Positions 1 to 10,582 of a stretch of DNA of 64,000 bases are shown one piece after another (positions within the stretch are counted from its first letter, which is position 1; the number at the start of each line of letters is the position of its first letter). The DNA comes from Mycobacterium sp. 1164966.3. Its GTDB lineage: Bacteria; Actinomycetota; Actinomycetes; Mycobacteriales; Mycobacteriaceae. Under the pieces are notes generated by a model. The model was not told the origin of the DNA, ran no database searches, and was given only the letters and a program-made list of their open reading frames with translations. Both the position numbers and the translations under genes were made by a program. The stretch is taken from NCBI RefSeq assembly GCF_001665395.1, contig NZ_LZSG01000019.1:57319-121318 (forward strand). The letters run 5' to 3'.

Positions 1-1028
1 CTGGGCAGCTTGCCGTCGGTGTGGTAGCGCACCCAGGCCGAGACCTGAGGTTGGCCGCCGCGACTGGTGAGCCGGATCGTGATCACCGTCGCCTCGGTGT
101 CTGCCTGCCACAGCTCGTCCAACGTCTCTGCGTTGATGTCCGACGGCGTCACCCAGAAGCTGGTGGTGTACCCGTTGAAGTGTTTCAGGTGACGCCACCC
201 GGGCCTGCTCCATGTCGGCTCCAGATCGGCCAGCACGGCGCTGTCGACCTCAGCGAGCTCGTCGGCGGTCAGGGGGCGAGCCGCGCAACTTTGCCCGTCG
301 AGATCCTGGGCGAGCCGCTCGGTGGCCGCTACTAACGTCGAAGCCAGCGAATCGCGCACCGCGACGGCGGCCACGTTGCGCTGTGGGTCCATCCGCAACA
401 CCAGCCAGGTGCTGCGCTGGTACGAGCGGGGCCGGTCGTTGAGCTCCTCCCACTGTTCGGGGCCCCAGTCGTCGAGCTTGGACAACTCTGCCGCGTTGCC
501 GCCCTGACGTACTTTCACCGAAACGATGTCGACGCTGTCGAGGTGGATGTCGAATTGGCGCAGCCCATCGGCAACCGCGTCCACCGGCAGGGTGTCTGTC
601 GAGGGTCCGGCCGACGGCGACGTCCGATGACGATGGCGCCCGGGGGCTTCCTCCTCGTTGCCGCCGACCGCGATCACCGTGAGCAGCCGGCCCTGGTACT
701 CGCGCACTCCGACCGTGTCGCGCCCGAAGCGGCGCTGGTGATCGATCGCGGGTGTACACCCGGCCGCCAGCGCGGTGCCCGGGTCGGCTGACCAGTCCCA
801 CACCCAGGTGGCCAATCCTGACGCCACCGTGATGCCGCGGTAGGTGACCAGCGCCAGCAATGCCACCAAGACCGCCAGACCGACACCCACCCACCACGCC
901 ACGTGATGTTCGCCCTGCCATGCCTTCGGACAATGGCTGGCCAGCAGCAAGATCGCTACATCCACGACAAACACCGTGGTGAGCCGCGGCCATGACAAAG
1001 CCAGTCCCAACCTGCGCTGAGCCTTCAT
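1..1028 (-). CDS. eccE5: EccE5, ESX-5 secretion membrane component (3' end cut by window edge)
   Basis: Last gene of the ESX-5 operon. EccE is the outer, peripheral part of the type VII membrane complex. Reading from the ATG at 1026-1028 gives a start [16 protein letters not shown] that matches M. tuberculosis EccE5 as I remember it, and the frame stays open to the left edge (about 342 of roughly 400 residues). Two hydrophobic segments lie near residues 14-32 and 44-65, followed by a soluble domain with [10 protein letters not shown] and [18 protein letters not shown]. It starts 13 bases after the mycP5 stop, so the two are probably co-transcribed. The C-terminus lies outside the window. Confidence 0.93.
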   Translation of the reverse strand, partial: MKAQRRLGLALSWPRLTTVFVVDVAILLLASHCPKAWQGEHHVAWWVGVGLAVLVALLALVTYRGITVASGLATWVWDWSADPGTALAAGCTPAIDHQRRFGRDTVGVREYQGRLLTVIAVGGNEEEAPGRHRHRTSPSAGPSTDTLPVDAVADGLRQFDIHLDSVDIVSVKVRQGGNAAELSKLDDWGPEQWEELNDRPRSYQRSTWLVLRMDPQRNVAAVAVRDSLASTLVAATERLAQDLDGQSCAARPLTADELAEVDSAVLADLEPTWSRPGWRHLKHFNGYTTSFWVTPSDINAETLDELWQADTEATVITIRLTSRGGQPQVSAWVRYHTDGKLP

Positions 1029-1041
1029 TGTTGCTCCGCCC

Positions 1042-2856
1042 CTACTGCTGCTTCCGCGATCGTCGCATCAACGATGCCGTACCGAATATCGCGCCACCTA
1101 TCAACAACGCCCCGGTCAATCCCCCGGCCGCCACCCACACCGGCACCATATCCCGACGAGCGGGCGGGGTCGGCACGTTCATCGGCGTCGATAGCTTCGT
1201 CGGCGGCTTCGGTGGCCCTTCGGGCACATCCCAGGTCAGTGCTGCCACCGGATCGACGACACCGTGGCCCACTTGGTTGTCCACACCCCGAGCGGGTGCC
1301 CGGGCCGTGCGGACCAGCCGGTTGACGACTTGGTATGCGGTCAGCTGGGGGAATCTGGAGCGGACCAGCGCAGCCACCCCGGACACAATCGCGGCGGAAA
1401 AGCTGGTGCCCGACGGCACCAGCAACGAGTTGTCCGGACCGTCTATCGCGTTGATCAGACCGTCGTCGCGAGGCGAGAGTCCGATGACATCGGTTCCCGG
1501 TGCCGCGATCGAGACCCACGGGCCGGCGATGCTCGACTGGCCCATCGGCGCGCCGTTGGAATCCACCGCCCCGACCGTGAGGACATAGTCGCTGAACCAC
1601 GACGGCGTGACGACGGTGGTGACACCGCTCCAGCCGCGAGGATCCTTGGGCTGCAATGGATCGTAGAGCGGATTCTGCTTGCAGTCCTTCTTGTTGCTGT
1701 CGCCGGCCGCCGCCACGATGACGGCGTTTTTGTCGACTGCCGCGTAGTGCACGGCAGCGCCCAAGACGCGCTGGTCGACGATGTTGCGCGCGCTCATGCA
1801 GGTCACGTCGGAGATGTTGATCACCGACGCGCCCATGTTCGCTGCATGCACGATCGCGCGCGCCATGGTCTGGACGTTGTCGATCTTCTGCACCGTTTGC
1901 GGATCCTCGTCGCCGGTGTAGGGATCCTTCAGGCCGAATGCGTTGCTGGACTGGCGGATTGCGATTATCTCCGCTTCCGGGGCGATTCCGCTGAAAGCGT
2001 CCGGCGCGGACTGCGCTGGAGGCGGGGGCGCCGGCGGCGGTGGCTTGGGCGCGGGATCCAGCGGGCGGGGACCACCGACGCTGACCACTCGCCCACCGCC
2101 GGAGTAGGCCGGGACCGTCACCGTGCCGCCGCCGTGATTGGCGGACGGCGCCTGCCCCGGCAGGCCGGGGAGGCCCGGCGCGCCCGGATTTCCAGCTCCC
2201 GGCCCGCCACCTCCCGGACCGCCACCTGCCGGACCGCCTTCCGACGGCGAGGGCGGCGGCGCGGGGACCATTGTCACGGTCTGAGGCAGCGGCGACAGCG
2301 TAACCGTCTGTGGCGGTGGCGCTTTCGGCGGTGGTTCGGTGGTGGGGATAGTGACGGGCTTGCGCGGTGCCGCCGGGGGGCCGGCCGCGCCGTTCGCCGG
2401 CGCGGCACCGATCATCGACGCCACTATGGTGCCGTGGGCGTCGCAGTCGGACAATCCGTCGCCGCCCGCCATCACGTAGTCACCACCGGGAATCAGGTGC
2501 GCGAATCTGGGGTGCGGCGTCACACCGGTGTCGATGACGGCGACCTTCACCCCCGCGCCGCGGCCGAACTCCCAGGCCTCGGACAGGTTGAGCATCTCCA
2601 TGTACTTGGGCTGCGACCGAAAGTCCGTTCCCGGCAGCACGCCGACCTCGGTGCAGTAAGAGTTTTGCTTCATCGGTGCGGCCGGTCCGGGCGGACCGTC
2701 CGGTGGCACCGCGCCGGGGTCGATTGGCGGGGGCGTCACCGCATAGACGGGCGGTAAGCCCGCCAATGCACCCGAAGTGAGCAGAATTGCGGCGGTGGTC
2801 GCTCGAGCCGCGCGGCCCCGCCATTTCCGCGCGCTAACGGTACCGGATTGCTGCAT
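1042..2856 (-). CDS. mycP5: MycP5 mycosin, subtilisin-like serine protease of ESX-5
   Basis: Membrane-anchored S8 protease that stabilises the ESX-5 membrane complex. The longest frame starts at 2862; the second Met (2856) matches the M. tuberculosis start and is preferred. In longest-frame numbering there is an N-terminal signal segment (about 22-42) and a catalytic triad: Asp111 (VAVIDTGV), His143 (DAHGT) and Ser487 (GTSFSAA). A Pro/Gly-rich loop fills about 155-285; this region is known in mycosin-5 as an extended, cleavable loop. A C-terminal membrane helix (about 575-597) is followed by the basic tail RRSRKQQ. The longest frame is 606 residues, somewhat longer than my memory of the M. 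tuberculosis protein (about 585), the extra length lying in the low-complexity loop. The start overlaps the end of eccD5. Confidence 0.96.
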   Translation of the reverse strand: MQQSGTVSARKWRGRAARATTAAILLTSGALAGLPPVYAVTPPPIDPGAVPPDGPPGPAAPMKQNSYCTEVGVLPGTDFRSQPKYMEMLNLSEAWEFGRGAGVKVAVIDTGVTPHPRFAHLIPGGDYVMAGGDGLSDCDAHGTIVASMIGAAPANGAAGPPAAPRKPVTIPTTEPPPKAPPPQTVTLSPLPQTVTMVPAPPPSPSEGGPAGGGPGGGGPGAGNPGAPGLPGLPGQAPSANHGGGTVTVPAYSGGGRVVSVGGPRPLDPAPKPPPPAPPPPAQSAPDAFSGIAPEAEIIAIRQSSNAFGLKDPYTGDEDPQTVQKIDNVQTMARAIVHAANMGASVINISDVTCMSARNIVDQRVLGAAVHYAAVDKNAVIVAAAGDSNKKDCKQNPLYDPLQPKDPRGWSGVTTVVTPSWFSDYVLTVGAVDSNGAPMGQSSIAGPWVSIAAPGTDVIGLSPRDDGLINAIDGPDNSLLVPSGTSFSAAIVSGVAALVRSRFPQLTAYQVVNRLVRTARAPARGVDNQVGHGVVDPVAALTWDVPEGPPKPPTKLSTPMNVPTPPARRDMVPVWVAAGGLTGALLIGGAIFGTASLMRRSRKQQ

Positions 2857-4345
2857 AGACATTCATCAACCACAGTGCCAATGGGAAAATTGGCATCAGG
2901 CAAAGGTATTCGATCCATTCCACGAATTTGCGGAACAGCGGGCTGTAGATGGTGTTGGGCACGACTGCCGCGGCCGTCATACCTGCCGTGGGCAGCAGCA
3001 CCAGGATCGCCACCCCGATCGACAACGACAGCGGTGACGACAGCACCAGGATGTACCGGGTGACCACCGCGGCCACCACCAGCACGGCCGTCGCGGCCAG
3101 TGTGATCGCCTGCCAGCGGTCGACGTATGAGCGACCGCGCAACAGCAGGAAGCCCGCGATGAACCCGGTCAGAATGAGCGGGAGCCAGCGCTGGAAGGTA
3201 CGCGGATCGCACAACGCGGTCAGTGAGACCACCGTCAATATGCCCAGTCCCACCAACAGGCCGGTCAGGAACGACCGCGCGCGCTCCGCCTGGAGGAGCA
3301 CATCGCGCACCGAGGCCGGCCCTTCCAGGACCGGCGGACCGCCGCCGGAGCGCACCACGGTGGTGGGCAGGTCGGGCCGCGCCTCGAAAACCCATCGGCT
3401 GGTGGCCGACGGGAACACCGGCAGCCGGATGCCGGCCAACCGGCGGGCCAGCGACGGAGCGGCGTGATAGGCCACCACGCACGCCAGCGCCACGCAGGTG
3501 AGCAGTGTCACGGCACCGGTCATCGCGACCATTCGCGCCAGGCTCGCAAGCGTCGCCACCGCACTGACGGTGACGATCGCCGTGTACATGCCGAGCCGTC
3601 GACCGGTGAATCGCAGGGCCAGCATCGCCGCGACGGTGAGCACTCCGGAACCCAGCAGTGCGTGCGGGGACCCCAGCGGTCCCGGCGGGGCGGTGGCTGC
3701 GGCCACCGTCAACTCCGCGAGGGAGCTCATCAGCAGGATGTCGCCGACGCGTCGATCCTGGTCGGTCTTGGCCCGGATCAACAACAGCACTGAAACGGCC
3801 AGCGCCACCACCGCGATCGCGCTCGCGAACGCGGTTGGCAGCCAGGAGTGGTGGTGCCAGCGGTACCAGCTCAGCAGCGCTGCGGAAAGGCCCACCCCGA
3901 TCGCCACCATCGACGCGCCGACCTGAACCGCGACTACCGGGTCGATCGCGGCGAAGCGCTTGCTCAGATTCGTCGAGACCGCGGTCGAGATGTGCTCGAT
4001 CACCTGCGAGCGATGCTCGGTGTCTGCGATGAACCGAATCCACAGCCGGTCGCCGTCGTAGATGTCCTGCTCGGTCAGCGATTGAGTGGCGCGCAACGGC
4101 GTGCCGTCCACCAGACACAGCGCCCACCGGCCTCGCCCGGTGGTCTCCAGCGGGGCTTCGCCGAGTTCCCTGAGCCGACTGTTGACCACCTTCAGCAGCG
4201 GGTCGGTCATCAGCGAAACCGGGGCGTTCGCATCCAGCAAAACGCCTACTTGGACACCTTCGCCGGCCATGATGCCGACCACGACGGCCCGAGGTTGCGC
4301 AATACCCTCAATGTCAGCGTGTGGCGCGTCAGCTACCGCCGTCAT
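2834..4345 (-). CDS. eccD5: EccD5, ESX-5 polytopic membrane channel component
   Basis: EccD is the multi-spanning subunit of the type VII membrane complex. The 503-residue protein has a cytosolic N-terminal ubiquitin-like domain (about 20-110, with ALCLVDGTPLRATQSL and IYDGDRLWIRF). It is followed by about eleven hydrophobic helices from residue 140 to the end, interrupted by a charged cytoplasmic loop around 290-345. The length equals that of M. tuberculosis EccD5. It ends 22 bases inside mycP5, so the two are translationally coupled. The gene lies after a 192-bp gap from espG5 that holds an 18-bp tandem repeat. Confidence 0.96.
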   Translation of the reverse strand: MTAVADAPHADIEGIAQPRAVVVGIMAGEGVQVGVLLDANAPVSLMTDPLLKVVNSRLRELGEAPLETTGRGRWALCLVDGTPLRATQSLTEQDIYDGDRLWIRFIADTEHRSQVIEHISTAVSTNLSKRFAAIDPVVAVQVGASMVAIGVGLSAALLSWYRWHHHSWLPTAFASAIAVVALAVSVLLLIRAKTDQDRRVGDILLMSSLAELTVAAATAPPGPLGSPHALLGSGVLTVAAMLALRFTGRRLGMYTAIVTVSAVATLASLARMVAMTGAVTLLTCVALACVVAYHAAPSLARRLAGIRLPVFPSATSRWVFEARPDLPTTVVRSGGGPPVLEGPASVRDVLLQAERARSFLTGLLVGLGILTVVSLTALCDPRTFQRWLPLILTGFIAGFLLLRGRSYVDRWQAITLAATAVLVVAAVVTRYILVLSSPLSLSIGVAILVLLPTAGMTAAAVVPNTIYSPLFRKFVEWIEYLCLMPIFPLALWLMNVYAAIRYR

Positions 4346-4381
4346 CGCCGTGCACCCCCTGCCAATTCCGAATTCATGTGG

Positions 4382-4417
4382 CTCGCCTCGTGGTGAGTAC
4401 TCGCCTCGCGGTGAGTA
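4382..4417. repeat. 18-bp tandem repeat upstream of eccD5
   Basis: Two copies of CTCGCCTCGYGGTGAGTA lie back to back (4382-4399 and 4400-4417), differing at one base. They lie 37 bp upstream of the eccD5 start codon in the espG5-eccD5 gap. Such a position fits a regulator site or a replication-slippage product. No function can be read from the sequence alone. Confidence 0.8.
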
Positions 4418-4537
4418 GATGTGGATATCTTTGGTGTCAACTTTGCTGCTGATTCTAGAGAAGTATGGCGCGTTCGCATCTCGAGAGCACTTTACGTTCG
4501 AACACGTTGTTGCACTCGGTATCTCGTTACGCGGCTG

Positions 4538-5440
4538 TTAAACCCGCCGATGTGTTTTCCACTCGCCGTACGGCAATGTGTCCAAAACCGTTTTTACACC
4601 TACCTGCACGAGCTGCGGGGTCGCCGGGCAGATGGCCAGCCAGGCCTCCCCTGATCCGGCCGTGCGGGCCTGCTGATAGAGCGCGATGCGGCCCCCCGAA
4701 CCGTCCTTGAGCGACAGTACCGAGGCGCTTGGCCCCTTGGCGTCATCCCGGTACTGCCGTGCATAAACGGCGACCTCGGCTGCGGGGTCGGACAGCGCCT
4801 GCCCCAGTGCGGCGACGGTGGCTGCGCTGATGCCCATCCGCCGCAGATCGCCGCCGGAGAACACGTTGAATCCGGACTCCTGCCACGATTTCGTCGCCTC
4901 CAGCATTTCTTCCAGTGGCACGTTGACGGCGTTGATGGCTGCGGGTTCGGCGTGGTGGATCGATTCCAGGCCGTCCATCACCAGTGCCGCGATCGAGGCG
5001 CTGTCCGACACGGCGACGTCGTCGACCGTGATGTCGCTGCCAACTCGAACCGCGGATACCCAGTGCTGGCCGCGACGGGCCAGAACCACCCGGAACTCGT
5101 TGTCGGGGATGTCGCGTGAACCGGGCGGCTGGTTTTCGTCGTCCACGACGCCGTAAAGCAGTTTGCCGCGCGACAGCAGGGCGACGACCTCGAGGTCGGG
5201 TGCGGCGAGCACCCGCATCCGGGCGGCGACCTGCTCGTTCACCTCGTCGTTGACGACGATGCCCTGTTCGCGCATGACGGCCATCCCGGGATGTTCGTTC
5301 AGCCAGTCATTTGAATCGGTGGATACGTATGGCCGGCACCGGAGCTCCGGTGCTACATGCCTGATGTCCAGCAACGCCTGGAGCATCCAGAATCCGTCGA
5401 CATTGACGGTGATATCGGTGCGGGTGCTCTGCTGATCCAT
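4538..5440 (-). CDS. espG5: EspG5, cytosolic chaperone of ESX-5 PE/PPE substrates
   Basis: EspG5 binds the hydrophobic tip of PE-PPE heterodimers in the cytosol and keeps them soluble until export through ESX-5. The 300-residue protein is nearly identical along its length to the M. tuberculosis EspG5 I remember. It opens MDQQSTRTDITVNVDGF and contains GGDLRRMGISAATVAAL and DGSGGRIALYQQARTA. No signal peptide or membrane helix is visible. It lies 82 bases after esxN in the same orientation. Confidence 0.97.
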   Translation of the reverse strand: MDQQSTRTDITVNVDGFWMLQALLDIRHVAPELRCRPYVSTDSNDWLNEHPGMAVMREQGIVVNDEVNEQVAARMRVLAAPDLEVVALLSRGKLLYGVVDDENQPPGSRDIPDNEFRVVLARRGQHWVSAVRVGSDITVDDVAVSDSASIAALVMDGLESIHHAEPAAINAVNVPLEEMLEATKSWQESGFNVFSGGDLRRMGISAATVAALGQALSDPAAEVAVYARQYRDDAKGPSASVLSLKDGSGGRIALYQQARTAGSGEAWLAICPATPQLVQVGVKTVLDTLPYGEWKTHRRV

Positions 5441-5522
5441 CAGTTACCTCATTGAATTGCTCGGACACTGCAGGACGCGGCAGCACACCGGGATGGTGTG
5501 CTGCCGCGCCTGGTGTTGGTTG

Positions 5523-5807
5523 TTAGGCCCAGCTGGACCCGACGGCACTGTCCGTGCTGGCCATGTTGCTGCCGGCCGCCTGGACCTTTTGGCCGTGGGC
5601 GTTGGCCTGCTCGTAGATCACCTGGAAGTTGCGTCCCAACTGGGTGATGAACTCCTGGCAGGCCACCGAACCGGCACCACCCCAGAAGTCACCGGCAGCA
5701 AGCACATCGCGGACGATGGCCTGGTGCTCGGCTTCCAGTGAGGCAGCCTGGGCACGGATCAAGGCGCCGTGGGCATCCACATCGCCGAACTGGTAGTTAA
5801 TTGTCAT
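5523..5807 (-). CDS. esxN: EsxN, WXG100 secreted protein (ESX-5 substrate)
   Basis: Small helical-hairpin protein exported by ESX-5 as a heterodimer with EsxM. The 94 residues start MTINYQFGDVDAHGAL, typical of the Mtb9.9/EsxN group, and the WXG turn is W42-G43-G44 (AGDFWGGAGS). The gene follows esxM after 50 bases; the start is preceded by AGGAGAAC about 6 bases upstream. The esxM-esxN pair occurs in several near-identical copies in mycobacterial genomes; which paralogue this is follows from its place in the ESX-5 locus. Confidence 0.96.
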   Translation of the reverse strand: MTINYQFGDVDAHGALIRAQAASLEAEHQAIVRDVLAAGDFWGGAGSVACQEFITQLGRNFQVIYEQANAHGQKVQAAGSNMASTDSAVGSSWA

Positions 5808-5857
5808 CTCGATGTTCTCCTAACGTCTGAAAGGGTAGGCAGCTTCGGCTGTTGCCG

Positions 5858-6166
<309 letters not shown>

Positions 6167-6406
6167 TCAGTCAATAGTTGCTTGGAATTGTCGTGCTGGA
6201 AGGCGACGGCTGGGCCGACTGCGCGATGACGCAACCGCCCAACCGCAAACTAACTACGCTCCCCTTTCTGTCAGCCGCCGGTGCCACCGGCCGTTCCAAC
6301 ACGGTCAAGCAGACCGTCCCGGGCGCTTCCATCGCCGGGCAGTCGATCCCCGAGATCACCGACTGCCTGGGGGTTGCCGTCGCAACCCTTGCCTCGCCGG
6401 CCTGGT

Positions 6407-6706
6407 CTAGCCGGCAGCGGCTGCATTGGCGGCCTCAGTGGCCGCATACGAACCGGAACTTGTCGTCAGGGTGTTCACGAACGACTCGTGAATCGCGGCG
6501 GCTTGCGCGCTGACCGCCTGGTACATCTGCGCGTGCGCGGCGAACTGGGCCGCCGTCAGCGCCGACACTTCGTCAGCGGCAGCGGGGACCACCCCGGTCG
6601 TCGGGGCCGCCGCAGCCGCGTTCTGTGCGTTCATGGCGGAACCGATGCCCTGCAGGCTTCCGGCCGCCGCAGCCAGGGCTTCTGGCTGCGTGGTCACGAA
6701 CGACAT
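6407..6706 (-). CDS. PE family protein (PE19/PE18-like), ESX-5 substrate
   Basis: A 99-residue PE protein that is essentially only the PE domain. It starts MSFVTTQPEALAAAAGSL, with the Pro-Glu pair at residues 8-9. It is Ala-rich, has no membrane helix, and ends with the YxxxE export signal Y87-E91 (GSYAATEAAN). In the M. tuberculosis ESX-5 locus PE19 holds this position directly before esxM. It is a close paralogue of the PE protein at 8326-8625. A GAGGAAGCAAC stretch precedes the ATG. Confidence 0.94.
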   Translation of the reverse strand: MSFVTTQPEALAAAAGSLQGIGSAMNAQNAAAAAPTTGVVPAAADEVSALTAAQFAAHAQMYQAVSAQAAAIHESFVNTLTTSSGSYAATEAANAAAAG

Positions 6707-7101
6707 GTTGCTTCCTCCTCATTCGTCAGCAACCGCTCTCCCCCAAGAGAGTAGATGACTCCGCGGTCCGAGGTCGTTTTCGGCGCCGCCAATCGGCAAG
6801 TGTTCACCAGCCGGTACGGCGAATTCACTTTCGGTAACGCCACAGTAACAGTGCTCCGCCTGGATCGCGGCCCGCTCGCGACCCCGATAACGAGATCTTT
6901 ACAGTGCATACGGCCAGCTCCGTGGGTTCTGGTGGGATAAAAATCGCGTCGCCGGCTAACTCCCGCCGGTTAGGCCCGGCGGTGGGCACAGCGTCGTCGC
7001 GGGTCCCATTGCCGCCAGGCGCGCGCGGGCCCATCCCGGCGGGCGAAGTCGCCGCGTGCGCGGTGACCGCTGTGGTCACCGCAGCAACTGCCGGTGCGGG
7101 G
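6707..7101. other. 395-bp PPE-PE intergenic region
   Basis: No coding sequence is supported here. It holds a 23-base inverted repeat just after the PPE stop (7060-7082, listed separately) and a stretch near 6829-6840 (TTTCGGTAACGC) that recurs upstream of the PPE gene at 10583-11749 (11837-11848). It probably contains a promoter for the PE-esxM-esxN part of the operon. Confidence 0.5.
7060..7082 (-). terminator. Perfect 9-bp inverted repeat 19 bp past a PPE stop codon
   Basis: GCGGTGACC at 7060-7068 and GGTCACCGC at 7074-7082 are exact complements around a 5-base loop. The hairpin lies 19 bases downstream of the stop codon of the PPE gene at 7102-8316. There is no T-tract after it, so it would be an L-shaped or I-shaped mycobacterial-type terminator, or an attenuator limiting read-through into the next PE-esx genes. 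Confidence 0.55.
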
Positions 7102-8316
7102 TCATCCGGCGAAGGGTGGGCGCGCCATGACGGTGGGCCGGAAGCCGTACCGCGGACCGCTGTTGGCGCCGGCGCCCCCGCCGACACCCGCGAGCGGCAT
7201 TCCCCCCAGCAGGTTTCCCGCTCCCGATTCGGGCGCCGCGCTGATCGTGCTGATAGGTAGCGGCGCGGCATGGCTCGGCGCCGCGACGGGCGGGGACCAG
7301 GTGGTCGGGACCGATAGCTTGCCGACCGACGCCGCCTGGCCCATTCCCGCGGCCACTCCCTGGCCACCGCCGCCCAGCAGTCCTCCCAAACCGCCTAAAC
7401 CTTTCCCGGCAGCTGCGCCCGCGGCTTCCGCCCCGGCTTTCGCGGCGGCCGCCGGGGCCAGCCCCTTGCTGATGGACAGCATGGTGTTTGCCATACCGGT
7501 CGAGAAATATGGCATGCCCAGCACGTTATAAGCGGGACCGGCAAAGTTCCTGAAGGCGGTGATGAACCACTGCGGGTTCACCGTGCTGTTCCCGCCGATC
7601 CCGGTGAGGATCGAACCGAGTATTGAGTTCGGGTCGACCGTGAACCCGTTTGAGGTTCCCGTGATCCCGGTCCCGGTCAGCGACAGACCCTGCAGCACGT
7701 CACTCACAGAAGACGTCGTCTGCGCGGACGTGCCCGCCGAAGTACTGGCGGCCTTCGTGACCGCGGCGGATTGCAGCGCCTGCCCGGCGGGGTTGGTCGT
7801 TTGGGACGGCGAGGCGAACGTCGTCAGCTTCGTGGCGGTCGCCGAGTTGGCGGCGTAGCTGTACATGGCCGACGCGTCTTGGGCCCACATTTCGCCGTAC
7901 TGCGCCTCGAGCGCCGCAATGGCGTTTGTGTTCTGACCAATGACGTTCGTAGCCATCAACTGCGACAGCTCGGCACGGTTTGCCGCGATCAGCGGGGGCG
8001 GTACTGTCGCCGCGAACGCGTTCTCATATGCGGCTGCCGCGGCGCTGGCCTGGCTGGCTGCCTCCTGGGCTTGAGCGGCGGTCGTGTTCATCCAGGTGAC
8101 ATAGGAGTTCGCCGCCTCAGCCATTGCACCCGACGCCGGACCCAGCCACTCGTCGTCGGTCAGCGTGGTCACCGCCGCTTCGTAGGCCGTTGCGGCCGAA
8201 GACAGCTCTGCGGCCAACCCGTTCCACGCGGCGGCGGCCGCGACCATGGGGGACGAGCCAGGCCCCGAATACATCCGCAAGGAGTTGATCTCCGGCGGTA
8301 ATGCCCCGTAATCCAT
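7102..8316 (-). CDS. PPE family protein, PPE-SVP subfamily
   Basis: A 404-residue PPE protein. The conserved 180-residue N-terminal PPE domain starts [20 protein letters not shown], and the central GxxSVPxxW motif is at 332-340 (GKLSVPTTW), placing it in the SVP subfamily. It is Ala/Gly-rich and ends with a conserved tail ([16 protein letters not shown]). The start follows 9 bases after the stop of the PE gene at 8326-8625, the usual PE-PPE pair expected to form a heterodimer exported by ESX-5 with EspG5. By position it matches PPE26/PPE27 of M. tuberculosis; which one cannot be decided by eye. Confidence 0.93.
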   Translation of the reverse strand: MDYGALPPEINSLRMYSGPGSSPMVAAAAAWNGLAAELSSAATAYEAAVTTLTDDEWLGPASGAMAEAANSYVTWMNTTAAQAQEAASQASAAAAAYENAFAATVPPPLIAANRAELSQLMATNVIGQNTNAIAALEAQYGEMWAQDASAMYSYAANSATATKLTTFASPSQTTNPAGQALQSAAVTKAASTSAGTSAQTTSSVSDVLQGLSLTGTGITGTSNGFTVDPNSILGSILTGIGGNSTVNPQWFITAFRNFAGPAYNVLGMPYFSTGMANTMLSISKGLAPAAAAKAGAEAAGAAAGKGLGGLGGLLGGGGQGVAAGMGQAASVGKLSVPTTWSPPVAAPSHAAPLPISTISAAPESGAGNLLGGMPLAGVGGGAGANSGPRYGFRPTVMARPPFAG

Positions 8317-8325
8317 CCCCAGTCC

Positions 8326-8625
8326 TTACCTGGCCGCCACCGCGTTGGCCGCCTCAGTGAATGCATACGACCCTGCGCTGGTGCGCAGCGTGTTGACGAA
8401 CATCTCGTGAATGGCCTGTGCCTGGGCGCTGACCGCTTGGAACATCTGGGCGTGCGCGGCGAACTGGGCCGCCGTCAGCGCCGACACCTCGTCGGCAGCC
8501 GCCGGAATCACGCCTGTCGTCGGCACTGCCGCAGCCGCGTTCTGGGCGCTCACTGCCGAGCCGATACCTTGCAAACTCGCGGCAGCCGCCGCCAATGCCT
8601 CCGGTTGCGCCGTCACAAACGACAT
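8326..8625 (-). CDS. PE family protein (PE18-like), partner of the following PPE
   Basis: A 99-residue PE protein opening MSFVTAQPEALAAAAASL, with Pro-Glu at 8-9 and the YxxxE signal Y87-E91 (GSYAFTEAAN). It aligns without gaps to the PE at 6407-6706 and differs at about a dozen positions. It lies 9 bases ahead of the PPE gene, so the two are surely co-transcribed. A GAGGGAGGAAA ribosome-binding stretch is present before the ATG. Confidence 0.94.
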   Translation of the reverse strand: MSFVTAQPEALAAAAASLQGIGSAVSAQNAAAAVPTTGVIPAAADEVSALTAAQFAAHAQMFQAVSAQAQAIHEMFVNTLRTSAGSYAFTEAANAVAAR

Positions 8626-8713
8626 CTGATTTCCTCCCTCGATGGGCTAGTAATTCAATCACCTTCAGCGAAAGTCATTCTGTGGTCACGTTACTTCGCT
8701 TGCACCGAACGGT

Positions 8714-8740
8714 GTTGCGCGCAATGCCAACTATTCATTC
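8714..8740. promoter_or_regulatory. Conserved leader motif upstream of the PE gene, copy A
   Basis: This 27-base stretch contains the perfect palindrome TTGCGCGCAA (8715-8724) followed by GCCAACTATTCATTC. Its second half recurs with one mismatch at 11963-11986, upstream of a PPE gene. It lies about 90-115 bases before the PE start, which suits a shared promoter, operator or transcript-leader element. Confidence 0.5.
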
Positions 8741-8877
8741 CCGGCCAACTACTGTTCATGTCCTGGTAAGCGGAATTCACCTGTAGTTCGCTCGCGAATT
8801 CCGTCGATGAAGTCATTGCTTGCCAACACATCGGACAACCCGCCGGCCCATAAAATTTGGTTGAAATTAACCTCCTC

Positions 8878-10044
8878 TTATCCTGCGGATGGTGATCGGG
8901 TGAGCACGTTGTAGCGGAAGCCGTATTTGGTGACGTAGCCGGCGCTGCGCCGGCCGGTTCCGGCGCCGGATAGCGGTATTCCGCGCAGCAGGCCCGATGT
9001 TCCGGCATTGGAGGCGGTGGCGGCGTTGATGCTGCTGATGGGTGCGGGTTCGGCGACCGGGCTGATTTCTGCGATGGGTGTGGCGGCGGTCCAGGTTTGG
9101 GGCACCGACAAGGCACCGACACGGGCGGCCTGGCCCCAGTTGGCAGCCACCGGGGCGCCCCAGGCGCCGATGGCACCTGGCGGCGGCAGTGCTCCACCGA
9201 GCGCGGGGCTAGGAGCAGGAGCGCCGGGCAGCATTCCAGCGCTCCACCCCAGCAGCGAATTAACCGACCCCACGGAGCCGTAGGCAAAATAGGTCTCCGC
9301 GGTCCACATGCCCGACGATGCGCCGAAGACGGTGGCGATCAGCCCGTTGGGGCCGACGACCCAGTCCGGCAGCTTCGAGGCTGTGGCGGCGCCGGTCGCC
9401 GCCCCGGTGGTGCCGGTCGCCGCTGTGGTCGCCGCTGAGACCGTCGAGGCGGTGTTCCCTGCCGGGGTGGCTGCCGCCTGATTGACCGCCGCGGCCTGGG
9501 CGGCCACGCCTTCGGCACTGACGGTGTTCGGTGGCGGCACGAACGGACTCAATACCGAGGCGGTCGCCGAGGCGGCCGCGTAGCCATACATCGCGGCGGC
9601 GTCTTGGGCCCACATCTCGGCGTAGTGGGCCTCGGTGGCCGCGATGGCGGCGGTGTTCTGCCCGAAGAAATTCGTGGCGATCAACGCCATCAGCAGCGCG
9701 CGGTTGGCCGCGATCACCGGAGGGGGCACCGTCATCGCAAACGCCGCCTCATAGGCCGCCGCGGCCGCGCGCGCCTGCATGGCGGTCTCCTCGGCTTCGG
9801 CGGCGGTGGCGCTCATCCAGGCCACATATGGTGCTGCCACGGCCAGCATCGCGGTCGAGGCCGGCCCCACCCACGGCGCGCTGGTCAGCTCGGTGACTAT
9901 TGAGCCGTAGCCGCGGGCGGCGGTGTCCCATTCGGCGGCCAGACCGTCCCAGCCCGCCGCGGCCGCCAACATCGGCCCCGCCCCCGGACCGGCATACATC
10001 CGCCCCGAATTGACCTCCGGCGGTAACGCCCCGAAGTCGAACAC
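8878..10044 (-). CDS. PPE-SVP family protein, copy 1 of a near-identical pair
   Basis: A 388-residue PPE protein starting at a GTG ([20 protein letters not shown]). A longer frame reaches 10086, but the PPE domain begins at the GTG and GGGGGAGG stands before it. Motifs are GxxSVPxxW at 310-318 (GALSVPQTW) and the conserved end [16 protein letters not shown]. Its predicted product differs from the neighbouring PPE (10583-11749) only at residue 6 (Ala/Val), and the DNA differs at fewer than ten sites by eye, while both flanks are unrelated. No PE gene directly precedes it. It probably uses one of the two PE proteins as partner and is exported by ESX-5. Confidence 0.93.
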   Translation of the reverse strand: MFDFGALPPEVNSGRMYAGPGAGPMLAAAAGWDGLAAEWDTAARGYGSIVTELTSAPWVGPASTAMLAVAAPYVAWMSATAAEAEETAMQARAAAAAYEAAFAMTVPPPVIAANRALLMALIATNFFGQNTAAIAATEAHYAEMWAQDAAAMYGYAAASATASVLSPFVPPPNTVSAEGVAAQAAAVNQAAATPAGNTASTVSAATTAATGTTGAATGAATASKLPDWVVGPNGLIATVFGASSGMWTAETYFAYGSVGSVNSLLGWSAGMLPGAPAPSPALGGALPPPGAIGAWGAPVAANWGQAARVGALSVPQTWTAATPIAEISPVAEPAPISSINAATASNAGTSGLLRGIPLSGAGTGRRSAGYVTKYGFRYNVLTRSPSAG

Positions 10045-10582
10045 TATCCTCCCCCAGCTGTTGCGTGTGGCCCCGTCGCCGACCACGGGACGGTCAGGGA
10101 AACGTCACGAAGAGTCCCCGGCTCGTCCATCTCACTTCGGCGCGAACAACTTTCGGAAGCACACCGCACCGCCGGTTTAGCCACTCGCAGAACCGATGCC
10201 CGAAACTTCAGCGGCAACAGCACTTCTCGTCCCCACTAAACGGCGCACTCTGTCTCAACAACCCCTTAGCGTCAGCAACATCGCTGGTTATGAATACTAG
10301 ATCGCCATAGCGCTATACGCGGGTTCCCACACCTCGCAAGCTTTGGCGGAGAAGGTTTTTCCGTTTCCGCCAGGCTTGGCGCGATCCGGACCACGTCTCT
10401 CGTTTACCTGCGACAACACCCCGGATGAAAGGCGGTGTTCACTTTCTGGCAACCACGCATTCCATCACTGTTGTCCACATCTGCGGATAAAATCTGGCCG
10501 TAATTAATCCCTCGCGAGTGCGACCGCGCCGGCTGAGCTCCCTACAGATCTGTCGAGGGGTACGCCGCAGGGCGGCGTCGTG
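10045..10582. other. 538-bp intergenic region between twin PPE genes
   Basis: No gene is supported here. It contains a long imperfect hairpin at 10337-10378 (listed separately). A stretch at about 10205-10290 resembles 11855-11940 upstream of the other PPE gene, with shared blocks such as GCGCAYTCTG and CAACATCG. It appears to be a diverged copy of the leader region of the twin PPE. Confidence 0.5.
10337..10378. promoter_or_regulatory. Long imperfect hairpin between twin PPE genes
   Basis: CAAGC (10337-10341) pairs with GCTTG (10374-10378). Inside it GGCGGAGAAGG pairs with CCGTTTCCGCC, with one mismatch and one G-T pair, around a TTTTT loop. The structure lies about 205 bases past the stop of the upstream PPE gene. 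It may be a terminator, an RNA leader structure or a remnant of a dispersed palindromic repeat. Confidence 0.45.

Noticed and set aside
250..993. 247-codon open frame on the minus strand over eccE5
   Set aside because: It is a shadow; the true eccE5 frame runs from 1028 to the window edge and matches EccE5 throughout.
6171..6359. 62-codon minus-strand frame between esxM and PE
   Set aside because: Considered as a small secreted or peptide gene because it has two Cys (CPAMEAPGTVC), but no ribosome-binding site and no family likeness; only a leader region is supported.
9008..9438. Open frames on the plus strand inside the PPE genes, repeated at 10713-11143
   Set aside because: They recur only because the PPE genes are duplicated; high-GC shadow frames.
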